From the NCBI GenBank assembly GCA_963695415.1, contig CAVOGL010000003.1, positions 186,001 to 250,000 of the forward strand: DNA of 64,000 bases, read 5' to 3'. Both the position numbers and the translations under genes were made by a program. This stretch comes from CAVXWV01 sp963695415 (lineage in GTDB: Bacteria > Chloroflexota > Anaerolineae > Anaerolineales > UBA4823). The notes under the pieces were generated by a model that saw only the letters and a list, made by a program, of their open reading frames with translations, had not been told where the DNA came from and did no database searches. This document shows, in pieces, positions 56,270-64,000 of the stretch. The stretch's first letter is position 1; the number at the start of each line of letters is the position of its first letter.

Positions 56270-58207
56270 CTAACCCGTCTCTGCTCTTCGGTCCCCGGTC
56301 TTTGATCCGCGATTCTCGGTCTTCAAAGGCAAAAGGTACCAGTTCAAAAAACGTTCAATACGCTGCCAGGCGTCGAGGCGGTTGATGGCATGCAGGAAAC
56401 CGTGCGGCTCATCGGCGTAGGTTTTGTATTCGTAGGTCTTACCCGCCGCTCGCAGCGCCTGCGCCCACTCCTCGGAGCCCTGGGGTGGGACGATGTCATC
56501 CAGCAATCCGTGCAGGAGCAGCAGCGGCGCGTGTACATCGGCTGCCTGGAAAACGGGTGAACCTTTGCGGTAGAGGTCCCGGTTGAAGGCTGGGTTGCCC
56601 AGGTAGGCTTCGGTGTATTGGCGCAGGCGCAGGCTGCACAGCGCCCAGGAGGTGAGCAGGTTGGAGTCGCCGTAAAGGCTCACCCCGCAGGCGAAACGCC
56701 TCTCGGGATCGCGCGACAGCAGGCAGTTGGTCAGGTAAGCGCCGTAGCTGGGACCGATGGGCGCGATGCCGGGTAGGGTCCAACACCCGGCAGACCTGCC
56801 AGGAAGTCTGCCGCTGCAAGGCAGTCCTGCACGTCACCGCCGCCCCAGTCGAAATCGTTCAGGCGCTCGAAATCCCTGCCGTAGCCGGTGCTGCCGCGGT
56901 AGTTGGGGCAGAGCAGGGTGTAACCGCTGGCGACCAGGTACTGGTTGAAGATGTCCCACTCGTACATGTACTGCGCCGAGGGACCGCCGTGCAGATAGAG
57001 CAGCCCGGCGCCGTTAGGGTTGGCGGGGGAGTACAGGAAGGCGGGGATGTCGAGACCATCGAAAGATTTGTACGAGACCTGCTGCGGGGTCACCAGCGCG
57101 AGGGATGCCAGCGCCGGGATGGTGGTGCCGGTCAGCTGAATCGAGTTGCCGTCAGCCAGGTCAAGGCGGTAGATATCGTTGTTGTGCTGCGCATCCTGGT
57201 ACTCGAAGGTCAGGAAGCTGCCATCGGGCGACCAGTTCGGGCGGGTGTGCACACCTGTGCCGCTGCGCAAGACTTCGCTCTCACCGCTGGATGCATCGAC
57301 CAGCAGCAGCTCGACGGCGCCGCGGCGGTTGGCAGTGCAGGCGATCTGACGACCATCCGGCGACCAGGCGATCTCCGCCAGGTCACAGCCCAGGTTGGTC
57401 AGCTGGCGCAAACCGGAGCCTGAGGGCTCAGAGCCATCTGGCTTCAAGCCAGATGGCTCCATCAGCCAGATCTCGTAAAATCCGCTTTCCTGCGAGAGAA
57501 AGGCAATCTCGTGCCCATCCGGACGCCAGCGCGGGGTGTGGTTGCTCAGGGATGGGGCGGCGCACAGGGTGGTGACCGCCTTGCTAGAGACCTCCACCAG
57601 GCGCAGGTCGAAGCGTTTCAGGTCGGCGAAGGGGCGAAAAATAAAGGCAGCGTATGCGCCGTCCGGGGAGAATACGCGCATCGAAGCTGTTCCCGCCCGG
57701 ATCATTGGTCAGCAGGGAAATCTCCGTACCATCCTGCCGGCTGAGCAGCAGCTGCAGGGAATCGTCTGCTGAGCTGTCGAGGCTGCGGCTGATGCTGAGC
57801 AGCATACCTTCGCCATCCGGCATCCAGACCGGGGATGAGGTGCCGGGGATGAATTCATTCACTTTGCGCGGCAGACCGCCGTCCACGCTAACGATATGCA
57901 CGCACCCGTCCTGGGTGAAGGCGATCTGGCGGCTGTCCGGCGACCAGGCAGGCAGCTCGTCGTCCCATGAGATCACGGGACCACGGCCGGTGGTCAGGCG
58001 CTGGGGCCAGCCGCCCGTCGAGGGCATCACGTAAAGCTCGGACAGGTCATCGCGGTCCCAGATGAAAGCGATGCGGCTGCCGTCCGGAGACAGCGCATGG
58101 TTGCGCACCGTATCCAGGCTGGCGATCACGCTCAGATCCCAGCCTGTTGGCGGCCTCAGGTCCGGGCGCTCCAGGGACGGCTGACCGGAAAACTCGTATT
58201 TATCCAA
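56270..58207 (-). CDS. S9-family prolyl-oligopeptidase-like peptidase, two frameshifts
   Basis: About 645 residues when joined. N-terminal beta-propeller repeats (LSPDGSRIAFIWDRDD, WSPDSRQIAFTQDG, WSPDGRQIACTANR) lead to the alpha/beta-hydrolase domain: YLHGGPSAQYMYEWD, NYRGSTGYGRDFE, the nucleophile loop IGPSYGAYLT (Ser), HGLLDDIVPP (Asp) and DEPHGF (His). Shifts fall at about 57671-57682 (one extra base) and 56768-56777 (one missing C or two extra bases); the nucleophile lies in a frame between them, so two open parts miss it. With both corrected the gene is complete. It should cleave short peptides in the cytoplasm. Its first codons overlap the ileS stop by eight bases. Confidence 0.85.
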
Positions 58208-61200
58208 CAGCCGCCTTCAAGATTCCCACAGTCATCTCTTCGCCATCGAACTCGGCTGTGGTTGCGGCGGCGCCTTGCGGTGAAGCGCCTGACAGGATCT
58301 CGATGGCAAGGGTCTCGCCCATGATGTAGTCCTGGTGGGTGCGCACACTTTCCGCCAGCATGGGGGTTGCCTGCATCCAGACCTGGATGCGGTCAGAGAT
58401 CTCGAAACCGGCGGTCTTACGCAGGTCCTGGACGCGGCGGATGAATTCCCGCGCCAGACCTTCCAGGAACAGCTCGCGGGTCAATTCGGTCTTCAGGGCA
58501 GCCAGGTAGGGTCCCTCGGAGGCGACGACAAGACCGGATTTGGCTTCGGCGCGCACCTCCACCTCGTCCGGGAGCACCTGGATGGGGGCTCCAGCGAACT
58601 CGGGATCGTCAACGGTGACCTCCACACTATCGCCGTGGAGCAGCCGCGGTCCGGCAGTCATGGGATCCAGCCGGTTGATCGCCTGTGCCACCTTGGGGAA
58701 CAGAGCTTTATACTTCTGCCCCAGCTGGCGGGAGAGCGGTTTGAGCGAATAACTCACCGCCTCACCGGCAGAACCCAGAGGGCGGATGGCTTTGACGTTT
58801 AATTCATCCAGCAGCATTTCGGCATATTTCTCGACTGCCAGGGATTCCGCCTGGCTGCTGACGGCATATGCCATCTCTGCCAGCGGCTGGCGGACTTTGA
58901 CGTTCGCCTGGGCGCGGGCTGCCAGCCCGAGGGACGCCAGCTGCATCACCAGATGCATGTCGCGGTTGAGTTCCTCGTCGATCATCTCCGGCTTGTACAG
59001 CGGCCAGTCGGCGAGGTGTACGGAACGGGGGGCGTCGTAGTCCACGGAGCCTGCCAGGTTGCGGTAAAGCTCGTCCGCCAGGAAGGGCATCGTGGGGGCA
59101 AGCAGCTTGGAGAGCGTCACCAGGGTCTCGTAGAGTGTGGCGTAAGCGGCGCGCTTGTCGGCGTCCGAGCCTGACTTCCAGAAACGTCGGCGCGAGCGGC
59201 GCAGGTACCACTTCGACAGCCCATCGACGAACGCCTGGATCGGGCGCGTCGCTCCGGGGACATCGTAATTGTCCAGCGCCATGGTCACATCGCGCACCAG
59301 GGTGTGCAGCTCGGACAGCACCCAGCGGTCCAGGTCGTTGTAAGCCAGGGGCTGTTCGCTGCCAGCTTCAGCCGGTTTCCAGTTGTCCAGGTTGGCGTAA
59401 GTGACGAAAAACGAATACACGTTCCACAAGGTCAGGGTGAAATTGCGGATCACCTCGCCGACCAGGTCGATGGAGAAACGCCTTTCCTGCCCGGGGGGGC
59501 TGGCGGTGTAGAGGTACCAGCGGAAGGCATCGGCGCCGTGCTCGTTGAGCACGTCCCAGGGGTCGATGATGTTGCCCAGGGACTTGGACATCTTCCTGCC
59601 TTTGGCGTCCAGGATGAGACCCAGGCAGATCACGTTTTTGAAGCTGACGTCGTCGAAGAGCATGGTGCTGATGGCGTGCAGGGAGTAGAACCAGCCGCGG
59701 GTCTGGTCGACGGCCTCGCAGATGAAATCTGCGGGGAACTGCGACTGGAACTCCTCCTGGTTTTCGTAGGGGTAATGCCACTGTGCGACGGGCATGGCGC
59801 CCGAGTCGAACCACACGTCGATCACTTCCGGGACGCGGTTCATCTCGCCGGTGTCGCAGCTGGGGCAGGTGAAGCGCACGTTGTCCACGTGGGGGCGGTG
59901 CAGGTCGAGGGCGGAGAGGTCCTCACCCACCAGATCAGACAGCTCCTGGATGGAGCCGACCGCCAGTTGGTGGCGGCAGGTGTCGCACTCCCAGACCGGC
60001 AGCGGGGTGCCCCAGTAGCGCTCCCTGCCCAGCGCCCAGTCGATGTTGTTATCCAGCCAGTTGCCGAAGCGCCCCTTCTTGATGTGCTCGGGCACCCAGT
60101 TGATGGTGTCGTTCAGATCCACCAGGCGCTGCTTGAACTTGCTGGTGGCGATGTACCAGGTGCCGCGGGCATAATACAGCAGCGGGGTGTCGCAGCGCCA
60201 GCAGAAGGGATAGGTGTGGGTGATCGTGCCCTGTTTGAAGAGCAGGCCTCTCGCTTCCAGGTCGGCGGTGATGAATGGGTCGGCGTCCTTGACGAACTGA
60301 CCGCTCCAGGGGGTGACCTCGCTGATGAAGCTGCCGTCGTCGCGCACGGTCATCAGGACGGGCAGGTCGTACTGGTTGGCAGCCTGCATATCCTCGGCGC
60401 CGAAGGCGGGGGCGGTGTGCACCAGCCCGGTGCCGTCGGTGGTGGTGACGTAGTTTTCCAGGACGACGTAGTAGGCGGGTTTGTCCGGAGGCAGGAAGGT
60501 GAACAGCGGTTTGTAGCGCTTGCCGCGCAGCTTCTTGCCCTTGTAGGTTGAGACCACCTTCACATCTTCGTCCGCGAACACCTGCGAGACGAGAGCCTTC
60601 GCCAGGATGAGGCGTTCCACCCCGTTCTCGCCGGTATCGCGCTCGACGGTGACGTAATCCACGTCCGGGTGGGCGGCGACAGCCACGTTGCCGGGCAGCG
60701 TCCAGGGGGTGGTGGTCCACACCAGCAGCGAGGTGTTGGGTTCATCGACCAGGGGCAGGCGCACGTAGATGGAGGGGTCCTCGGCGTCGGCGTACCCCTG
60801 GGCGACCTCGTGGTCGGAGAGCGGGGTGCCGCAGCGCGGGCAGTAGGGTACCACCTTGTAGCCCTGGTAGAGCAGGCCGCGGTCCCACAGGCTCTTGAGG
60901 ATCCACCAGATCGATTCGATGTACTCGTTTTTGTAGGTGACATATGCGTCGTGAAAGCTGACCCAGAAGCCCAGGCGGTCGGTGAAGCGCTCCCACTCGC
61001 GGATGAACTCGAAGGCGGACTGGCGGCAGAGCTCGTTGAATTTGGCGATGCCGTAGGCTTCGATCTGGCTCTTGTTGTTGAAGCCGAGTTTTTTCTCCAC
61101 GCCGATCTCCACCGGCAGACCGTGGGTGTCCCAGCCGCCGCGGCGGATGACGTGGTAGCCGCGCATGACGCGGTAGCGCGGGAAGATGTCCTTGAAGGCG

Positions 61201-61385
61201 CGCGCCAGGGCATGGTGCACCCCGGGAAGACCGTTGGCGGTGGGGGGACCCTCGTAAAACACCCACTCCTTGCCGCCCTTGCGCAGGTCGCCGGTCTTTT
61301 CGAAGACGTGATGGCTCTTCCAATAGCGGAGCACGTCCTCTTCCATCAATGAAACGTTCAGTTTTGGCGATACAGGTCGAAACAA
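58200..61385 (-). CDS. ileS: Isoleucyl-tRNA synthetase, IleRS2 type with GVHH signature
   Basis: 1061 residues. Charges tRNA-Ile. Class I synthetase with Rossmann fold, editing CP1 insert, KMSKS loop (GRKMSKSLGN) and a long C-terminal anticodon and zinc part. The sequence GPPTANGLPGVHHALARAFKD aligns with the HXGH signature of relatives (GPPTANGLPHVGHA in the Thermus-type enzyme), but here reads GVHH (residues 55-58, bases 61212-61223). The start is TTG 61385, preceded by AAAGGAG six bases away; no ATG fits. A T-box leader lies upstream. GXHH has been reported in IleRS2 enzymes that resist mupirocin strongly. Confidence 0.95.
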   Translation of the reverse strand: MFRPVSPKLNVSLMEEDVLRYWKSHHVFEKTGDLRKGGKEWVFYEGPPTANGLPGVHHALARAFKDIFPRYRVMRGYHVIRRGGWDTHGLPVEIGVEKKLGFNNKSQIEAYGIAKFNELCRQSAFEFIREWERFTDRLGFWVSFHDAYVTYKNEYIESIWWILKSLWDRGLLYQGYKVVPYCPRCGTPLSDHEVAQGYADAEDPSIYVRLPLVDEPNTSLLVWTTTPWTLPGNVAVAAHPDVDYVTVERDTGENGVERLILAKALVSQVFADEDVKVVSTYKGKKLRGKRYKPLFTFLPPDKPAYYVVLENYVTTTDGTGLVHTAPAFGAEDMQAANQYDLPVLMTVRDDGSFISEVTPWSGQFVKDADPFITADLEARGLLFKQGTITHTYPFCWRCDTPLLYYARGTWYIATSKFKQRLVDLNDTINWVPEHIKKGRFGNWLDNNIDWALGRERYWGTPLPVWECDTCRHQLAVGSIQELSDLVGEDLSALDLHRPHVDNVRFTCPSCDTGEMNRVPEVIDVWFDSGAMPVAQWHYPYENQEEFQSQFPADFICEAVDQTRGWFYSLHAISTMLFDDVSFKNVICLGLILDAKGRKMSKSLGNIIDPWDVLNEHGADAFRWYLYTASPPGQERRFSIDLVGEVIRNFTLTLWNVYSFFVTYANLDNWKPAEAGSEQPLAYNDLDRWVLSELHTLVRDVTMALDNYDVPGATRPIQAFVDGLSKWYLRRSRRRFWKSGSDADKRAAYATLYETLVTLSKLLAPTMPFLADELYRNLAGSVDYDAPRSVHLADWPLYKPEMIDEELNRDMHLVMQLASLGLAARAQANVKVRQPLAEMAYAVSSQAESLAVEKYAEMLLDELNVKAIRPLGSAGEAVSYSLKPLSRQLGQKYKALFPKVAQAINRLDPMTAGPRLLHGDSVEVTVDDPEFAGAPIQVLPDEVEVRAEAKSGLVVASEGPYLAALKTELTRELFLEGLAREFIRRVQDLRKTAGFEISDRIQVWMQATPMLAESVRTHQDYIMGETLAIEILSGASPQGAAATTAEFDGEEMTVGILKAAVG

Positions 61386-61418
61386 TGGCTGCTCCTTTGA
61401 TGCTCAATGATTACGATT

Positions 61419-61474
61419 TGTAGTAACGGCTTCAGTCGTTCTCGATGTTGATAACCACTAAAGTGGTTACTACA
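61419..61474. repeat. Nested inverted-repeat element before ileS
   Basis: TGTAGTAAC (61419-61427) and GTTACTACA (61466-61474) are perfect inverted ends; inside lies AACCACT-AA-AGTGGTT (61452-61467), the same palindrome as after mttB2. It sits between the T-box terminator and the ileS start. Confidence 0.65.
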
Positions 61475-61518
61475 AAGCATTACTTCTCCTCCAAATCCAC
61501 ACAACTCCAACCTTAAAC

Positions 61519-61548
61519 AAAAAACCCTCATCCCAAACCAGGGACGAG
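61519..61548 (-). terminator. T-box leader terminator
   Basis: On the minus strand CTCGTCCC (61541-61548) pairs with GGGATGAG (61527-61534), followed by GG and six Ts (61519-61524). It is the transcription terminator that the antiterminator competes with when uncharged tRNA binds. Confidence 0.88.
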
Positions 61549-61856
61549 AGTTGCCTCCCGCGGTACCACCCCGCTTCCCGCCTCAACGACGGGCGCTTAA
61601 TCGAGCGCCTGACTGATTTTATTTACCCATCCATGGGTAAATAAAATCACTTTAACAGAAACCCTCGTCCTGGATAACGGGCGACGACCCCGGCGCACTT
61701 ACTTGATTCGGAGTGTTTGTCTCCGACCGTTCCGCTTGCGGCTCCGGAAGGATTTTCTGCCTGCCCTGCTGTCCCGGCTCGCACCAATCCCGGGTTCGCT
61801 GCCAGCACGATACAGGCTTACTCGTTTCCATCAACGCCTTGTGTGGTGATTAATTG
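61519..61856 (-). promoter_or_regulatory. T-box leader of ileS
   Basis: The universal T-box sequence GGGTGGTACCGCG is present on the minus strand (61559-61571), directly upstream of the terminator stem. This shows a T-box riboswitch that reads uncharged tRNA-Ile and lets transcription of ileS proceed. The 5' part holds a Stem I-like region with AGTA bulge (GAAACGAGTAAGCC); AUC at 61705-61707 (followed by A) is a candidate isoleucine specifier, not certain. Between Stem I and the T-box lies a perfect 15-bp hairpin (61615-61648). The leader runs about 340 bases to the terminator and 470 to the start codon. Confidence 0.9.
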
Positions 61857-61862
61857 TGGGTG

Positions 61863-61891
61863 ATTATCTCATAGGAGGGTGGATTGGTCAA
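61863..61891 (-). promoter_or_regulatory. Promoter of the T-box leader and ileS
   Basis: On the minus strand TTGACC (61886-61891), a 17-base spacer and GATAAT (61863-61868). Start near 61856, just before the first T-box stem. Confidence 0.7.
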
Positions 61892-62343
61892 CTCGAGGAA
61901 AAAAATTTGACACGAAGTGCGCGAAGAAAAGAGAAGGAAAACAAAAGAAAGAAAGAAAAACAAAAGAAAGAAGGAAAAACTGGGGAAAATAGAAAAACCA
62001 AAAAGTTATTCGGTTTATTCGTCCATTCGTGTCATTGGTATTAAATAAAAAAATCCGCGAAATCCGGTAATCTGCGCAATCTGCGTTAATAGATTTATGC
62101 TCGAGCTGAGGGGAAAAAATTTAACACAAAGTTCGCAAAGGAAAAGAAGAAGAAAGAGTCGCGAAGTTTAAAAAAAAGGAAAATAACAGGAAAAAGAAGC
62201 TGGTCATTTTGAGAGCCGATGCTATCCGGGAAAGCGAAAAATTTCTGAGATTTCAGATTACGACTGAATCCTGGGGAGAAAAGGGAAAAATTAAGTACTT
62301 CACATCAATCTAGTTCATTAAGATGACGGTACAAAAGATCATA
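61892..62343. repeat. Purine-rich spacer with direct repeats and ATCCGCG copy 4
   Basis: A non-coding stretch rich in A and G. GAGGAAAAAAATTTGACACGAAGT... (about 61896-61935) recurs imperfectly at about 62110-62150 (GAGGGGAAAAAATTTAACACAAAG...). Between them lies ATTCGTCCATTCGT (62017-62030) and AATCCGCG...AATCTGCGTT (62052-62087), matching the composite repeat near 54881-54948. No gene is supported here. Confidence 0.6.
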
Positions 62344-62409
62344 TTGACAACTGATATGCAAATAATATAATTGTATTTATGCTAGCATTTGTTCTTTACC
62401 TAAGAACAA
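62344..62409 (+). promoter_or_regulatory. Strong promoter and palindrome before the binding-protein gene
   Basis: TTGACA (62344-62349), a 16-base spacer and TATAAT (62366-62371) match the sigma70 consensus at all twelve bases. TTGTTCTT (62389-62396) and AAGAACAA (62402-62409) form a perfect 8-bp inverted repeat some 10-30 bases after the expected start, a typical place for a repressor. Confidence 0.8.
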
Positions 62410-62508
62410 TCCACGGTATGACCAACCACTGATCACCGGCATACATTATGGGGATATTTTTAATGCCGAGTGTAAAACCAATCGTACATCATTGATAAGG
62501 AGAATTCT

Positions 62509-64000
62509 ATGTTGAAAAGATCGTTCTTTATTTTCTTGACCCTTATGTTGATGGCAGCTTTTATCTTTGCCGCCTGTGCACCTGCTTCCACGCCCGTTCC
62601 CACTGAAGAAGCCATGCCGGAAGCGACTGAAGAAGTTATGGAAGAAGGCGAACCTGAAGCCACAGAAGAAGCTTCAGAACCTGCTACCTGGCGGGACACC
62701 GATCCCTATAAGCCGTACCCCGAAAGGATCAGCATGGTGCTGGTGAAGGGTGGCCAGGAAAGCGCCTCCTCGCTGCCTGAAGGAGAAACCATCGAAGATA
62801 ACCGGGCTCTGCAATATATCGAGGACACACTCAACATTGACATCACTTTTTCATGGATTGTCCCGAGTGATAGCTACATCGACAAGTTGAACCTGGCAAT
62901 TACCTCTGGTGACATCCCTGATGTGATGATCGTGGACCCGCTGCAGCTCGAACAATTGACGGCTGCTGACGCGATTGAGGATTTGACCCCTTACATTGAA
63001 AAATATGCCAACCAGGATATCCTGGAGAACTACGCGCAAACTGATGGTGCTGCCCTGGCAGCAGCAACTTTGAACGGCAAGATCATGGGTATACCCAATG
63101 TCCAACCACAGGCGGATGCCCCAATCATGGTGTTTGTTCGCCAGGACTGGCTGGAAAAACTTGGTCTGGAGGGACCCAAAACCGTTGATGACGTCGAAGC
63201 GATTGCCAAAGCTTTCATCGAACAGGACCCGGATGGCAATGGTGAGAAAGACACCTTCGGAATTACCGGGACATACACTCCTGTCCAGGTTCCCAGCAAC
63301 CTGCACGGATTTGATGCCATCTTCAACTCTTATGGTGCTTTCCCTGGCTTGTTTTACCGTGATGCCGATGGCAAGATTATTTATGGCACCGTGCAGCCAG
63401 AAACCAAAGACGCCCTGGCGCGACTGACGCAGATGTACGCGGATGGGATCATAGATCCTGAATTTGCTACAAAAGATGCTGGAAAATCGAACGAAATCAT
63501 CGCTGGTGGCAAAGGCGGGATCATGTTTGGTCCGTGGTGGATCCCGTGGTGGCCTTTGAACGACTCAGTCACCAATGATCCTAATGCCGACTGGCAGCCT
63601 TATCTGATCCAGGATAAGAACGGCAAGTACACCTTCTCGATGGGCGGTTACACTTATACATATGTGGTGGTCAAGAAAGGCTACCCACATCCTGAAGCAG
63701 CCCTGAAAGTCTTGAATGTTCAAAATGACTTGAGTTATGGTCTGAATGATGCTCCACAATATTATGAGGACTTCAATTCCATCTGGACAACACTGTTCCC
63801 GATCCCATTCCTGATCGAACAGCCCTACGTAGTTGAGCGTATGGCGAGTGAATATCAGCAAGCGCTGGATGGCACGCTGGATCCTGCGACTTTCAACGAG
63901 GCGATGAAGATCGAATATGAACAGATTAATACGGACATTGCTGCACCTCGTCAGGATGTTCCCAGCTGGTCTGTGAGAATGGCTCGCCTGGATGCAGCGT
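62509..64000 (+). CDS. Extracellular solute-binding lipoprotein of an ABC importer, 3' part outside window
   Basis: 497 codons visible, running off the right edge. A lipoprotein signal (LMLMAAFIFAACAP) and a Pro/Glu-rich linker are followed by a family 1 (SBP_bac_1/LplA-like) fold: YIDKLNLAITSGDIPDVMIVD, IMVFVRQDWLEKLGL, DVEAIAKAFIEQDPDGNGEKDTFG and KGGIMFGPWWIPWWP. Such proteins usually bind oligosaccharides or uronate oligomers and work with two LplB/LplC-type permeases, which would be downstream. ATG 62509 has AAGGAG eight bases upstream. A strong promoter and a palindromic site precede it. Confidence 0.92.
   Translation, partial: MLKRSFFIFLTLMLMAAFIFAACAPASTPVPTEEAMPEATEEVMEEGEPEATEEASEPATWRDTDPYKPYPERISMVLVKGGQESASSLPEGETIEDNRALQYIEDTLNIDITFSWIVPSDSYIDKLNLAITSGDIPDVMIVDPLQLEQLTAADAIEDLTPYIEKYANQDILENYAQTDGAALAAATLNGKIMGIPNVQPQADAPIMVFVRQDWLEKLGLEGPKTVDDVEAIAKAFIEQDPDGNGEKDTFGITGTYTPVQVPSNLHGFDAIFNSYGAFPGLFYRDADGKIIYGTVQPETKDALARLTQMYADGIIDPEFATKDAGKSNEIIAGGKGGIMFGPWWIPWWPLNDSVTNDPNADWQPYLIQDKNGKYTFSMGGYTYTYVVVKKGYPHPEAALKVLNVQNDLSYGLNDAPQYYEDFNSIWTTLFPIPFLIEQPYVVERMASEYQQALDGTLDPATFNEAMKIEYEQINTDIAAPRQDVPSWSVRMARLDAA

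Noticed and set aside
56788..56822. GGCAGAC...GTCTGCC-like sequence inside the S9 gene, similar to the 54628-54800 repeats
   Set aside because: It encodes conserved peptidase residues (AAADFLAGLPG), so the likeness is probably chance.
59304..60551. Long open frame on the plus strand opposite ileS
   Set aside because: It mirrors the GC-rich ileS codons; no motif, no ribosome-binding site, and ileS is certain. Similar long antisense frames opposite the transaldolase (39769-40683), the epimerase (38916-39806) and mttB1 (51621-52532) were rejected for the same reason.
61897..62180. Purine-rich stretch as a coding region
   Set aside because: The translated frames are Lys/Glu/Arg runs with no domain, and the sequence is a low-complexity repeat.

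Overview
The window looks like chromosomal DNA of an anaerobic, sugar-using member of the Chloroflexota, class Anaerolineae. This is inferred from gene content: a cellobiose-phosphorylase-type GH94 enzyme, LysM and WD40 surface proteins, lipoprotein binding proteins of ABC importers, the kinase-like/DUF3090/phosphomutase trio known from Actinobacteria and Chloroflexi, an IleRS2-type ileS behind a T-box leader, and non-pyrrolysine MttB methyltransferases. Taxonomy was not tested by any search. I saw no rRNA, tRNA, CRISPR array, transposase or phage gene.

Layout. 1-12 kb: the 5' end of a GH94 phosphorylase, a small LuxR-type regulator, cell-wall proteins (LysM, GH25, LysM-M23), mutS2, a 786-residue protein of unknown function ending in a decayed GIY-YIG-like domain, and two WD40 proteins. 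12-21 kb, minus strand: galK, an L-lactate permease, a PHP phosphoesterase, a CPBP protease, a two-subunit CoA-transferase, two small membrane proteins and a proline-type aldehyde dehydrogenase with a strong promoter. 21-35 kb: DUF429, a lipid kinase, a helicase-associated-like protein, a WS/DGAT acyltransferase, two Gfo/Idh dehydrogenases, galT-HAD, an HtrA-type protease, homoserine dehydrogenase and the three-gene kinase-like/DUF3090/phosphomutase system.

35.6-43.2 kb is a plus-strand catabolic operon: Gfo/Idh dehydrogenase, aldo/keto reductase with two Fe-S motifs, amidohydrolase, xylose-isomerase-like epimerase, transaldolase, SDR and methylmalonate-semialdehyde-type dehydrogenase. It resembles inositol or unusual-sugar degradation but matches no pathway I know. 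43.3-58.2 kb is a methyl-transfer island: a complete Opp/Dpp-type importer with a UroD-superfamily protein on the minus strand, divergent from a corrinoid protein and two MttB-family methyltransferases, followed by a creatininase-family enzyme and an S9 peptidase. Together they suggest import of an N-methylated, possibly amide or peptide-like compound, hydrolysis, and corrinoid-dependent demethylation. The window then holds ileS, its T-box leader, repeat-rich spacer DNA and the start of a sugar-type binding-protein gene.

Six genes (a WD40 protein, galT, oppC, oppA, the second mttB and the S9 peptidase) carry apparent frameshifts, seven in all. At least five look like one extra base, so uncorrected sequencing errors are likely. 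Their products are annotated as if joined. The 35.6-61.4 kb part looks clearly richer in G+C than its flanks by eye, and repeat-rich spacers lie on both sides.
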